From positions 7,664,501 through 7,728,500 of the forward strand of contig NC_080577.1 of NCBI RefSeq assembly GCF_029962835.1: DNA of 64,000 nucleotides, written 5' to 3'. The translations under genes and the position numbers were made by a program. Under the pieces are notes generated by a model. That model saw only the letters and a list, made by a program, of their open reading frames with translations. It did not search any database and had not been told where the DNA came from. Positions within the stretch are counted from its first letter, which is position 1, and every line of letters starts with the position of its first letter. Below are positions 37,801 through 50,139 of this stretch, one piece after another. Source of the DNA: Magnolia sinica (lineage: Eukaryota > Streptophyta > Magnoliopsida > Magnoliales > Magnoliaceae).

Positions 37801-38748
37801 TTGCATTTGCCACATCTACTAGTCAGTCCACCATTGTTACCAATGTCATTTGGTCCACTGCTATTGCTGTCACTTGATCCGAACATGGGTTAGCGTCGAA
37901 CTCCTCTTACAAGAACCAAGACTTACAGTGGTAGATTGTTCGGTGGTTCCATCACCGTCTATCATGACACGCAACGATGATGGTGGGTTTGGCGAATCTC
38001 CAACAGTGTGGGTATAAGGCCGTTGATATGGTGGATCCATATACATGAGGTTGGTCAAGATGTAGTAAAGTAGGCAGGTTGATTGATTGACATGGTACGA
38101 TATTTTTCAACGGTCCATTTAGCTGGCCAACCTCTAGACATTTTATATCATTCTACTGCTGTGATTTTAGTGATATAGTCGATAATTATTTCAGAGTATC
38201 AACATGCTCCGTGTATGGCAGATATGTGCAGCCGCACCTTTGTTTGCCTGTGGGACTATCCAAAAGAGCTAGAAAAGGCATTTCATAAGACTAATTGCAC
38301 TCATCTTCTGGGTAGAATGATCGAATCAATGTGGTTTTTGGACAATGGCCCATGAAACCAGTGATCCACCGAGTCAAGGATCCGCGTGCCATAGTTAGGC
38401 TTCATGTATAGTGGAGATGATAGAGACAAGTATGGAGGGTAATGGGCCACAATCAGGCCGAGCTCATCTAATAGGTAGGATGATCAAATCAATGTGTTTT
38501 TTGGGCTATGGCATGTGCACGTAGTGATCCGCCATATGAACGGCTCCAAACACCCTATACAGGCCAAGTGTATGGTGGAAATGCTGGAAACAATCAAAGG
38601 TGTAAATGGGTCCAAATCAAGCCCATTAAACTTGTTGCACTCATCTGATGGGTGGGATTGTCAAATCAATGTGGTTTTTAGGCCATGGCCGGTATAATCT
38701 GGACATGCCATGTTTTGCGGTGGAGATAATGGAGACGAGTATGGGTGG
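34857..38748. other. Intergenic stretch rich in GTGGGCC-type repeat pieces
   Basis: Scattered arms include GTGGGCCCCACTGAATCA (35972), TGTGGGCCCCAAATAGAAAT (36259), GTGGGGCCCATCATGG (36567) and AGTGTGGCCCACCTG (36865). A TGTCAATGGGGCCC MITE end lies near 35563. Around 37440-37740 is AT-rich unassigned DNA. Related GATGGGTGGGATTGTCAAATCAATG-like lines repeat at about 38310, 38470 and 38645. I see no coding gene. Confidence 0.45.
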
Positions 38749-38751
38749 TAA

Positions 38752-40022
38752 GGGCCTGTTTGGGCGGTGGGATTAAGTAGGCGTAAGTGGGAGTGGGTTT
38801 CGTAATCCCACTCTTCCAGGTGCCGGCTGTTTGGGGATGGGCTCAAGGTGGAATTGATGAGATTTCTTAGATATCGTGCCGACATTGAAGATGATCAATT
38901 TAAGATGCACGGGATTGCAAAGGATTGGAGGGATGAAAGCAAATCCCACCCAATCCCGCCTCGGAAATCTTACGCCAACCCAAGAAGCTTTCAATGGTGG
39001 ATGATGGTGATGGGATGGCGATGCGATCAGACTTCGAAGGAATTGAGGGTGTGGATGGAGCAGAAGAGGGGAAGAGTGAGGATGGGGCCTGCGGTGTGGC
39101 TTTTGAGCTCCAGAAGCAGATCTAGTAGGTTTTTATCGTCGGACCAAGATGATGATGATGATGGTTCGTCTATGGATGATGATGATGATGATGTTGGGCA
39201 AGGGGAAGTACAGATGAGGAAGGCTAGGAGAAGAAGGTAGATGAGATCTATAGGCATAATTTGATGGTTGTGATTAGATGTATCAAGAGATGAGAGTCAC
39301 GGCCTCTTCTCTTCTTCTCCTCCTTTACTGTTGCTGCTGTAATGAGAGAGTGAGAGTGAGAGAGAGAGAGAGAGACTGCGGGGAGTCATTTGATATTTTG
39401 GCAGTGTGATGGACCATTGTATATTTTCAGTTTTAACCGTCCAATAAATGTCCACCAATCTAAAAATCGTCCTTATAAAATAAGGCGTAGCTTTTGGTCC
39501 ATGATACATTTGATCTTTGGAAATAGTTGGAGGATCGACTTCAAGAAGCTTTCGATGGTGGATGTTTCTGTTTTTAGTATTTCATTTTGTGTGGCCCACC
39601 TGAGGTTTAAAGTCCCGACCGATTGTCATATTTGAAAAAAGATAAACGGAGTGTCTTTGTCATGCCCATCTCTGTGGGCCCCACACAGCCCCAGCAATTA
39701 TATCTATATATAAATATATGCACACCACATTCGTTTTAACTTTATATTCTACGTACGGTATGGGAGTTGTAGAAAACCTCTCATCTAAACATCCTATGGG
39801 ATGGGAGTTAAAATGCAGCCATCTAAACCTCCCATCCAAACATCATGTAGAATAGGAGTTGTAAAAACCTTTCATTCCTATGCCATCTAAACACCATGGC
39901 ACGGGAGTCGATGGAATTAGAAAACCCACGGTATTGAGACAATTCTCTGACAAAGCCAATTATTACCTTTTTTAAAACCCATCCCACCTAATCCCTTCTA
40001 ATCCCACCATCCAAATAGGCCC
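38752..40022. mobile_element. PIF/Harbinger-type TIR element carrying other repeats
   Basis: The left end GGGCCTGTTTGGGCGGTGGG mirrors CCCACCATCCAAATAGGCCC at the right. TAA flanks both sides (38749-38751, 40023-40025). It is 1.27 kb long. Inside lie a (GA)n run, a copy of the TTTGATACTCTG-type repeat and three lines of near-repeated ATCCCAT/TCTAAACATC sequence (39780-39900). No transposase is seen, so it is non-autonomous. It probably grew by later insertion of the other repeat. Confidence 0.65.
39343..39620. repeat. (GA)n plus third copy of the TTTGATACTCTG repeat
   Basis: The GA run to 39375 is followed by GGAGTCATTTGATATTTTGG and AACCGTCCAATAAATGTCCA. This matches the copies at 305 and 3281, and the copy at 3281 has a GA run in the same place. 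GTGTGGCCCACCTGAGG closes the visible part. Confidence 0.5.
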
Positions 40023-40048
40023 TAACGGACCTCTGGAGGCAGTTTAGC

Positions 40049-41464
40049 TAGTGACCCCAACACCAGCCAACTAGTTGGTGTCAAAGCTCTCTGGGCCCAC
40101 CGTGATGTATCTATTTTATCCACGCCATCCATCTATTTTGCTAGCTTATTTTAGGGCATGAGCCCGAAATTAGGCAGATCCAAATCTTAGGTGGACCACA
40201 GCACAAAGACAATAGGGATTGAACGCTTACCATTGAAAACATTTTTGGGCCACAAAATATTTGAATTAAGATGATATTTGTGTTTTTTCTGCATTTAGGT
40301 TTGTGCAACCTTATCAACAGGTTACATGGTAAATAAATATTATTATGGTCTGTTTGTCACTAAAAAAACATTTGTGCCACAAAAGTTTTGGATCAAGTTG
40401 ATACTTGTCTTCCCTTCGTCCATGCTTGCATGACCTTATCAATAGGTTGGATGGCAAATAAACATTATGGTGGGCCCTAGTAAGTTTTTAATGGTGGGCA
40501 TTTAGTCAACACGGATTTTGCGTGGTGTAATCCACTTAAGACTTTGATCTAATTCATTTTTAGGCTAATGACTTAAAATGATATGGCAAAAGTAGATGGA
40601 TGACATGGATAAAACATAACATCATGGTGGGGCCCACAGAGCTTAGACACTAGCTGGTTGTCTGGTGTTAGGTGTACACAAGTTGATCCGAGTTGAGCTT
40701 GGCACAACTCGACTTGGCTCGGCCACTAGCCGACCCCAGCTCGAACTTGGCTTGGCTTAGTCCTCGAGCCTGATTGGCCAGCTCGGCTTAGTTCGATCAA
40801 TAGCTCGGGTCAATTCAAGCCTAGTTCAAGCCAAGATCGAGTTGAGTTTGCCACTATGGCATTTTCACAAACACATGGACAACATCTCAAAATTTCATTG
40901 TCTGTAAAACAGCGGCAGCAGTTTTTACAAGTATTTCATCAAACACCTCATATGCAACATGAAAATCAAGAAAAGGGGGTATTTGTTTCACATACGTACC
41001 TTCCTTGCCACCAGCCGACACTTGATTGGGTCATTTCATCAAACAGTTGGTTTGAATTTGGGCAAACGGACGGCTAAGAATATTTGGGCAAACGGCCGAG
41101 GGGATTTGGCCGAATGGAGATTAGGGTTGGACAAACGGGTTAGGATTTGGGCACTGGCCGCTGGGGTTAGGGTTGGGCAAACGGGAAAGGTTTTTTTTAT
41201 AAAAAAAATAAAAAAAACCTATATATACTCAACTCAAAAATCAATTCGAGCTAAACCGAGTTGAGTTGAGCTCAATACCAAGTCGAGTCAAGTCGAGCTG
41301 GGTCCAACTCGAACTCGACTCAAAATGTTTCAAGCTCATTAAAACCGACTCAGCTAGGCTCGAACACAGTTTTGATCCGAGGCGAGTCAAGCTTTTTGGA
41401 GTCGATCCAAGCAAGCTAATGAGCTAACTCGACTCATATACACCTCCAGGTGTTAGGGTCACTA
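40049..41464. mobile_element. GTGGGGCCCAC-family TIR element with a nested insertion
   Basis: The left terminus is TAGTGACCCCAACACCAG and the right is CTGGTGTTA (40662-40670) plus GGGTCACTA (41456-41464), its reverse complement once the inserted DNA is taken out. About 45 bp of matching arms run inward through AAGCTCT.TGGGCCC. The interior has the family core: TTAGGGCATGAGCCCGAAAT, GTTGGATGGCAAATAAACAT and AGTTTTTAATGGTGGGCATT. TA at the extreme ends may be the target duplication. This is the best copy in the window for defining the true termini of the family. Confidence 0.65.
40671..41447. mobile_element. hAT-like element nested in the element at 40049
   Basis: The ends GGTGTACACAAG and CTCATATACACC are inverted repeats. 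GGTGTTA, with one more base that differs, stands on each side as a 7 of 8 bp target duplication. The interior is rich in GAGTTGAGC/GCTCGACTCG-like motifs (40680-40850, 41235-41420) that are mirrored between its two halves. It has no transposase frame. Confidence 0.6.
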
Positions 41465-41584
41465 AGCAAACCGCCTCCCACCCTTGGGCTTTTAAGTTAA
41501 GACTCATGTGTGTAGGCCAACATTTTTATAATGGGCCTAAAATTAGGCCCAAGCCTAGGAGCATTATAATAAGAGGTGGGCCAG

Positions 41585-41587
<3 letters not shown>

Positions 41588-41662
<75 letters not shown>
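41588..41662. repeat. (AT)n microsatellite, left of the compound element
   Basis: An unbroken TA run of about 37 units ends exactly where the element at 41663 begins. Confidence 0.9.
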
Positions 41663-41665
<3 letters not shown>

Positions 41666-42210
41666 AAAAGGTACCACGCGCTCGACCTCACGAGTCTGTC
41701 CCATGAGGTCGAGCTGTGTGGGCCCCACCGTGATGCGTTTTGAAAATCTACCCCATCAGTCAGATGCACCATTCCATCATGGGCCTAGGTCTCAAAAATC
41801 AAGTCAATCCGTGACTTGTGTGGGCCACACCACATACAGAAGTGGGGAGGGGCCATGCACCATTAAAACATTCACAATCAGTTTTTTGGGCCCATCGAGA
41901 TGTGATGTGCAAATCCAGCCCATCCATTATGTGTGTCCCACTTGGATGAGGGTTTAGACCAAGTTTCAGGAGCATTAAAAACTCAGGTGGGCCCCACCAA
42001 GTGCTTTTATATGTTTTAACGGTGTCTTCACATGATTTTAGATGGTATGGCCCACCTGAGTTCCATATACAGTTGATTTTTGGGATATCCTATAATTTAG
42101 AGGGGACCCATCAAATGCACAATGTTGATGGTCGACACGCATCACGGTGGGCCCCACACAGCTCGACCTCACGGGAGCTTATCGTGAGGTCGAGCGCATA
42201 GTACCTTTTC

Positions 42211-42212
<2 letters not shown>
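41663..42212. mobile_element. 550-bp compound inverted-repeat MITE between (TA)n blocks
   Basis: The left end GGGAAAAGGTACCACGCGCT and the right-end reverse complement GGGAAAAGGTACTATGCGCT begin inverted repeats of about 75 bp. The arms continue through CTCGACCTCACG to GTGGGGCCCACCGTGATGCG. Each arm also folds on itself: GCTCGACCTCA pairs with TGAGGTCGAGC at 41680-41714, and GCTCGACCTCACG pairs with CGTGAGGTCGAGC at 42161-42195. Target TA is consistent with its position in (TA)n. It is non-coding. The superfamily is open; TA targets suggest Tc1/mariner-like, but this is inference. Confidence 0.75.

Positions 42213-42278
<66 letters not shown>
42213..42278. repeat. (AT)n microsatellite, right of the compound element
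   Basis: It is an unbroken AT run of about 33 units, starting directly at the right end of the element at 41663. Confidence 0.9.
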
Positions 42279-42281
<3 letters not shown>

Positions 42282-43710
42282 TTTGGTGTTATTTGGTTGT
42301 ATCGAATCGAATTTGAGCAGATTAAACGACTTCTAAGGCCAGAATTCAGGAGAGCCCTAGATTCCATATCAATTTAATCAACAAGTGGGCCACAACAATA
42401 AGATCTAATCACATATATGAAATCATATATAAATTAAGATTATGAACCATCGGCCATATTATATTTAATATGAGTCATCTATACAAATGATTAATCGGAT
42501 CCATGGCGATCGATAATCGAAATTTGAGAAGGATATGACTGTTTAGGTGGGCCATAAGGATAGATGAAAGGAAATTTGTACAATCATGCATTGATTTAGA
42601 ATTTCAAATCATAGACGGTTCGGATCTAAGCGGTTTATTAACCCGTCCCTAATTTGGGAGTGTAGGAGTCAATGGATTGTTCGTATATGATCTGATCCAT
42701 AAGTTTAGTAAATCATTAAAAAGTATGAAAAATAAAGTGAATAATAAAAGGTTATAAATTTTGGATTGTGTAAGCTATGTGTAACAACACTGAGTTGATT
42801 AATTAAGCGTAAAATTCTTATTTTCTTTGATTGATCGAAAGCAGTAAAAATATGTCCAACAATTAATTCTAAATCTTGAAATGATTTTAAATCGATCAAG
42901 TAGAAAGTTTGATTGATTGAAAGTGTGTTCGTTGATTGAGAGAGCAATTCCAATCAATCAAAAGAGACAAAAAAAAATGCCCATATAGTTGGGAAAGAAA
43001 ATTAATATTTTTTTATTTATTTTTATTTTTTATCAATCAACGTAGTATTCAATTGGAGTTTGATCGATTAAAATGATCATCGACTGATCGATATCGATAG
43101 ATGGAGCCTTGGAAATCTTGTTAAAATTTCGGAATGTGATATTTTGATTTTGAAATCATAACGATAAGTGTACCACTTTTGGTTGATTAAGTGGACCCCA
43201 TATTGAAGAATAACCATCCATGGTCATATGTTAGAGTGTGGTTTAAATGAATTCAAATTAATGGTTAAATGCTTTGTGTGGGTCCTAAATTAGATGTGAT
43301 TAACCAAGTGAGACTGATTATGTAACCATTGAGACATAAAATATGTATGATTATGATATTTATTTAGGTGGTGGTCAATTGATCAAACTTTGAATAACAT
43401 TTTGAAATTTACATCACCAAAATATAGGTGAGCAAACCCAACACGCTCCCTCTCTCTTATGATTAAATTATCCATTTGATTGCCACATTAATTGTATTCA
43501 TCATATTGTTTGCTTTACTATAATTTGTTTAAGCTAAAACACTTTTACTCAAATATGATGATGTATACGACAAATTGTTAATATAATGTATCAATCATTT
43601 CATGTATAGTGCTTTCGCGCAAACTCCTGTAAGCACGCCTTGAAAGACATGTAGGTACATGCGGTACCAGGTGATCTATGAGACTATCCTTGTATGTCCA
43701 CAACATGTAT
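42279..43710. other. AT-rich stretch, possibly old LTR-like DNA
   Basis: TGATTGATTGAAAG, ATCGACTGATCGATATCGAT and ATCAATCAA-like motifs recur around 42890-43100. This style is common inside plant LTRs. No termini or protein can be named. Confidence 0.3.
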
Positions 43711-44753
43711 GTAATGCCCCGGATTTCGGAGGCCGAGTATATACTCGACTCTCTATATCACGAGTGTCACTTATGCCTTGCGGAAGCTAGTTCTATGGTT
43801 CATTTTACTTGGCATGTAAGCATTTGAAGAATTAAAATGGATCATGCAACATACACTAAAATTATTATAACTAAAACTCAAAATCCAACTAACAAGATAT
43901 ATATATATATATAGGTCCGTATCTCAGTAAAATACACACGGTTTCAAAAAATAAAATGTCTTGGCCCTAAGGTAACCTACAATGGCCCTCCCAAGAGCTG
44001 AAAATACTACCTGCATCTACAAAAGTGTCTGGTTAGTATTTTAAAACACCGTCTCAGAGTGGGAGTGAGTGATCAACTCAATGGATTCCAATAGCAATAA
44101 GTTACACAGCTTATCAATTCTATAGGTGAAATTAATGAGAAGCATCTAAACACAAAGCTCCTAGCTATTCTTATTAATTCATGTGAATGTTATTGTGATA
44201 TAATGCGTGCCCTTGTCATACAACACTCCCTCAAGCGACTTCATTTTACTATCACAAATGACCAATACTCTTTCAATGTGACCTCGACTGCTGAGTCGCC
44301 AACCTAATTAAGGCGATGCAATCATGAATATGTTAGCCAAGTATTTAGTTAAGTCCGTTCATCCAGCAAGATTGAGAAAACTGAAATACCTCCATTTAAT
44401 CAATGACCTTATTTAGATCACTAGGCCCAAGACGGTCGTAGCGGCTCTAAGCCTGCAATTCATGATCCAAATTCAAGTATTATCCATCGGTCTCACAAAT
44501 TAATAATTTCAAAGGTAAGCCATGATACCCAAAGATACGAGGATCAACTCAGTATGAGTCGTCACCCAAGCAACGAGTATGATCACTTAGTTTCAAGGTG
44601 TGAGCTTGTTACAAACCAAATCACTATAGGGAAGGGCTCGTCACCCAATCTCATTCATGTGTGGGTCGTTCGAATGGTACTCTAACACGAAAACATTAAC
44701 CGGGTAATTTGATGGGGCCGTTCAAATAAGGACCTGTCACCTCTTATGCTCGT

Positions 44754-44950
44754 TGGTCACTACGGGGAGGCTCGTCACCCCAGCGTAGGCCGACAGCACG
44801 GATATAGTGTCACATTCCACCATGTCCAGCTCCCAAAACTTGGTTGCTCACTGGTCACTACGAGGAGGCACATCACCCCGAGTAGGCTGACAGCTGGGAC
44901 ACGATGTCCCATTCCACCATGCCCAGCTCATGAGTCTTAATATGATCGAA
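44754..44950. repeat. Tandem pair of about 98 bp inside LTR-like DNA
   Basis: TGGTCACTACGGGGAGGCTC at 44754 recurs as TGGTCACTACGAGGAGGCAC at 44852. Both are followed by GTAGGC.GACAGC and CATTCCACCATG.CCAGCTC. Confidence 0.75.
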
Positions 44951-45246
44951 TCACTAACGGTTATCAATAGGCCTCTCAAAGGTATGAGACGCTTCGAATT
45001 CAAGCAAGCATGACTATACATGGTTAACATACATAATTGGTCAGCTACTGAGCCAATTTGCCCCATTCAAGTAAGTTACGGAACACGACATTGGGAGCGA
45101 GCGTCCCATGTAGTCCAACTACTATCAGCTATCCGTTCTCGAACTAAATGGGCCAAATTGGTCGTTAGATAGCCCTATCGACGGGGCTGCCACTACGGGC
45201 TTCTGTGTTTGCTGGCCAACCCAGTAAGGGAGATTGTATTTTTAGA

Positions 45247-45273
45247 CATATATATGTGTGTGTGTGTGTGTGT

Positions 45274-45309
<36 letters not shown>
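45247..45309. repeat. (TA)(TG)n(AC)n(AT) hairpin
   Basis: ATATATATGTGTGTG on the left is followed head-on by ACACACAC...CACATATATAT, a self-complementary run of about 60 bp. It could form a cruciform or fold in RNA. It may have arisen by inverted duplication of a TG microsatellite. Confidence 0.8.
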
Positions 45310-48300
45310 TACGATCTACTTCTAGTTGTTGAAAATTTAAGCACGGATAAGTAGTAAATTCATATATTTGATATTGCTAAAAATCAAATTATAAGGGAGT
45401 TCTAAGCAAGCATATAAGAGTTTCAATTCACTTAATATTGTAAAAATAACATATACTATTCTTAATTGCAGAAATTTAAACATGCATGCAATTAATTATG
45501 CAGTCAATTATCTCAATTCATATGCATGGAAGGCACGCAACACATTTTTCCAAAATTACTACAAGTTTGGGGATGGGCTATACTCAAATTTCTCATAGTG
45601 AAAATGAACTCAAACAAGGAAAACATCAGATAGCTTGGAGCTAAAGTATTTCCCTTCTAGTCAAGTTTAATCAAATTAAAACGAATGTCTATTATTATTT
45701 CATTTAGAAAATAACATGCACAACAAAATTCTCATATAAATTCATTAATCTTAGGTTAGGTTTGATAAATGGCTACCTGAGGATAATGGTTCATACTTAT
45801 AATGGTTTGACGGCTTGCAGAGCTGCTCCCAAGGTGCCTGTAATGGCCCGAAATTCAAGGGCCGAGTAAGAACTCGGCTACCGAATTTTCAAATGGCATG
45901 TGTGCACTGATGAGTCACGAATGCATGTAAATATCAGGTATTAGTAGGCAATGGAGAATTAAACTAAGCATGTTTAACATTCAACCAATTAAACAAGATC
46001 CAAGCGCTACTAAATTAAATAAATTCTCTAACATAAATTCAATCTCCATAAATAAACCCAACAATTCATAGTATCGTCATTTAGGGATCCTGTTCCATCC
46101 ACACGTCACTCCCCAAAATGATTTGGGCTTTGGCCCAATCCCGCCATCATCCATCTCGCTAGTAGGGTCCATTAAATGTTTGGAAATATGCTCGCTCCTC
46201 GTCGTTATCTCCACCGACATCGTCCAGCGCATCCTGCTCCAGGGTACCTGCATCTACGCCGGATTCTGGTTGGTGTTTTTGAACACCATCCTTGTCATGC
46301 CCAAAACTGAAAATCGGATTTACAGGAATTTTGATCACCGAATCTGGTGTCGACAACATCCGTAGTACCCCATTTTCGGTTCCTAGCGTCCATACACCAG
46401 ATTCCAATCCTGAAATCCTACAAGGAGGATTTTTTTTAATGTACATTTGACTCGTAATAAGCATAACCACAAGATTACTCAATTCACAAAGGCAACATCA
46501 TCATCACATATCCACTAATATAATCACTGAGTATAATACTGGAAGGGAAATACATAAATCGAAAATCAAGTTCCAGAAGACCGTTGCACACTCCAAGCTC
46601 AACACTGCTGCAACCCAACATCACCTGCATATATCTATCGTGCATAAGCTTATAAAAAGCTTAAAAGATGGTGAGAGTGTGTGCACAAGGTAAGTGTCAA
46701 GTATTTAATACAATGCCATCATCATACAATACCGAAAATACTGGTATTCCATAAATCGTACATTATCGGAATAAGCAAGAATACTGACAAGATCATTAAT
46801 TATCAGAGTAAGCAGAAATACTGACAAGATCATAAATCATACGATAACACGAGTAAATAGAAATACGGATAAGTCCATGAGTCAATCAATATCAGAATAC
46901 GCAATATAGAATAGCTATGCGAATGAGGGGTCATAAAGAGCCAAATATCATATGCCAAGGATGTGATGCAACATGCAATTTCTGATGAGTTCACGAATAG
47001 CGTCAACCGTATCTAGACCATATAAACGCAGAAACATAGAAACCAAAAATGTCATATGTCATGGATGTAATGTAATATGCAGTGCGAATAAAACGACCAT
47101 GCTTGAGTGTGAAGTCGGGATAATAGTACATAGTATCGCAGGTTGTAGGGTCCATCACAAGGGACTTTTATCCAAACCAGTCCTATACCTAAATTTGGAT
47201 AGTCAGACTCGATGTGGTAAACTCCTGATCTCAAGTTAGTCGCGAGCCCTAATCGAAATCCTGGTTATTGCGAAGGTACACGTAACAAATAGTTGCGCAC
47301 CACTAACCTGAGTGGATAGTGAATGGATGAATAAATGAGTATGCAACTCCTATTCAATATGTCTACATATCAGTACAGTTCATCTTTGGGATCATCACCG
47401 GAGTTTAGTACACTCTACCCAGCTTGCCGCCCCATCAAGCGCGCAATTGAGTAAGTGGAAGAGACATCACTATCCGCCTAGCCAGTAGTCATCCAATATC
47501 TACCCGGCACGTCGATAGTGGACATATTCATGAGCTGGTCAAACTCAGCCTAGCTATGCCTACTCCCTTGGGCGGGTAAGGTTAACCTCCTCTCAACCGA
47601 CCATGACACGGTGGGAGACGCCGCTTCCTGGTATTCGGCACTCGGGCGCTCATGTATATCCACTCGGTCTCGACATTGGGGCATCCTCTAGTACCAAGAG
47701 GGTTTAGGGATTTTCACCTAGGGCCATCTATGGCAGCCCGATGCTAATAACAGATTTTTGGTATCCCATCTAGTCATCCACGACATGTTTGTGGAGGCTA
47801 CGACCCTGATGTCGCTAAGGCGTAAAGTAATCACAACACACAATGCAAGATGCATGAGTCATACAATCTAGTCATGCATCAATCTTGCGTATACCGTACG
47901 CTTATGTGAGACAATCACCGTCTATCGGGGAGTCTCATAACAACCTATCCAATGACATATGTAATGGTCAACCACATCTCATAACAAACATACAGATGAT
48001 GCGTATGGGCCTGTATCATGATGCCATGCTGTCACATACTCATAATCGGCATCAATAACTGGCAATCAACAATCGACCTCGACAATATGGACATTTAACG
48101 AACATTTCCCCCAAGGAATGACCCACATAGAACCTAATATATAGTGGACCCATAACCTCACATAAGGGCTAAATATACAATACCCTGGGCCTCACTCAAG
48201 TGCTTAACACATTACGATGGACCTCATCACAATGGACTCCATCGCATGACCCTCCAATGCATCATAATAGGCCTCATCACATAAACCTCATATTCATCAC

Positions 48301-48537
48301 ATTAGGCCTTAAACACGGGTTGAACACACATCACAATGGGCCTTAAATATGGGCCGTATATACATTACATTGGGCCTTAAACATGGGCTGCATATACATC
48401 ACACAGGCCGAATACACATCACAACGGGCCTCAACTTTGGGTCGCATATACATCATATAGGTCTCAACAATCAACCTCGGCAATCAAAATCGGCCTCGAC
48501 AATCGAAATCGACTTCAACAATCGGAATCGGTCTCGA

Positions 48538-48880
48538 TACTCGGCTTTGACAATCGGAAATAGCCTATAAAATTGGCCTCAACAAATTAGAATCGGCCTC
48601 TATACTCAGCCTTGACAATCAGAATCGGCCTATACAATCGGCCTAGACAAATCAGAATCGACCTTAATACCCGGCCTCGATAATCAGGATCGGCTTGTAC
48701 AATCGGCCTCGACAAATCGAAATCGGCCTTGATACTCGGCCTCAACAATTGAGATCAGCCTCTATACTCAGCCTCGACAATCAGAATAAGGCTATACAAT
48801 TGGCGTCAACAAATCGGAATCGGCCTTGATACTCAGCCTCGACAAATCGGAATCAGCCTTGATACTCAGCTTCGATGAAT
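48538..48880. repeat. 65-bp minisatellite (32/33-bp half units)
   Basis: Units start TACTC.GCCT at 48538, 48603, 48668, 48733, 48765, 48830 and 48863. Spacings are 65, 65, 65, 32, 65 and 33, so the unit is a doubled 32/33-mer with some single halves. The core words are GACAATC.GAATCGGCCT and CAATCGGCCTCGACAAATCG. Confidence 0.85.
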
Positions 48881-49375
48881 CGGGATCGATCAATAATCAG
48901 AATCGGCAAATTCATCACGTCAATCGGAATCGACAATCAATCACGATAATCTGCATCGATCGCTAATCGGCAATCGGCCACGACAATCGGAATCGATCGA
49001 TAATCAGAATCAATAAATCGGTCATGTCAATCGGAATCGACAATCGGTAATGATAATCGACCTCGATCGCTAATCGACAATCGGCCACTACAATCGGAAT
49101 CAATCGATGATCGAAATCGATAAATCGGTCACGTCAATCAGAATCGACAATCAGTCATGACAATCGGAATCAATCAATAATTAAAATCGATAAATCGGTC
49201 ACGTCAGTCAGAATCGGCAATCGGTCATGACAATCAGAATCGATAGATAATCAGAATCGGTAAATCGGTCACAACAATCAGAATCGATCGATAATCAGAA
49301 TCGATCGATAATTAGAATCGACAAAATAGGTCACGTCAATCGAAATCGGTAATCGGTCATGAAAATCAGAATCGG
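48881..49375. repeat. About 70-bp AATCGG minisatellite
   Basis: TAAATCGGTCACGTCAATCA-like lines recur at about 49122, 49192 and 49262 (70 bp apart), with looser copies before and after. CAATCGGAATCGA and ATCGATCGATAATCAGAATC are the main words. It seems to derive from the same word set as the neighbouring 65-bp array. Confidence 0.7.
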
Positions 49376-49835
49376 CGAGAATGGGCCTAACAAGGCCTAA
49401 GGGAATGTCACAATGTGGACATTCAACCATCATTGCCTATTAATATGGACATTCAACCATCATCTCCCAACAACGTGGCCATTTAGCCAATATTGCTCTT
49501 AAGGAGTGGCCCTCATAGGGCCAAACATATAGTGGGCCCCTAGCCTCTCACAAGGGCCTCATACACAACATAATGGGCCTCATCGTATGGGCCGAAAATA
49601 TATCACAATGGGCCATGAATACATCAATTCGAGCCTCATTCAAGGATCGGAATATATAGTCTTCAAATACACAACAGGTGGGTCCTGCACATGGGTCTCA
49701 AATACATAACATGTGGGCCCTATGCATGGGTCTCATATGCATCAAATGGGCCACACCAATGGACCTAATACATTTCACAATGGGCCTAATACATTTCACA
49801 ATGGGCCGCACGATATGGACCTAATACACACCAAG

Positions 49836-49973
49836 TGGGTTGCATCAATGGGCCGCACTAAGGGACCTCATACACATCAAGTGGGTTGCATCAATGGGCC
49901 GCACTAATGGGCCTTATACATATCAAGTGGGTTGCATCAATGGGCTGCACTAATGGGCCTCATAGGTGGGCTA
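49836..49973. repeat. 46-bp minisatellite, three units
   Basis: TGGGTTGCATCAATGGGC recurs at 49836, 49882 and 49928, exactly 46 bp apart. Looser versions with ATGGGCC..ATACA words extend back to about 48290 and 49690. Confidence 0.85.
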
Positions 49974-50139
49974 CAATTATATCAAAGTGGGCTTCTCGAA
50001 TGGGCCATAAAATACATCAAGGTGGGCCTCACAGACGGGAGCTTGGATTATATCAAAAATCATTTCAATAGTTGCACATGTAACATGTGTATCATCGTAC
50101 ACCATTAATCCATGGGGCACATGACCCATTAATGATGAC

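Noticed and set aside
38848-39240. A 130-codon frame with an Asp run
   Set aside because: It lies within the Harbinger-type element; the Asp run comes from a GAT microsatellite and no domain is visible.
46159-46482. A 107-codon minus-strand frame in LTR-like DNA
   Set aside because: It matches no known domain and is surrounded by non-coding LTR-like sequence; probably a chance frame.
48470-49380. CRISPR-like array
   Set aside because: The repeats are contiguous and diverged, with no unique spacers, and the DNA is plant nuclear; it is a minisatellite.
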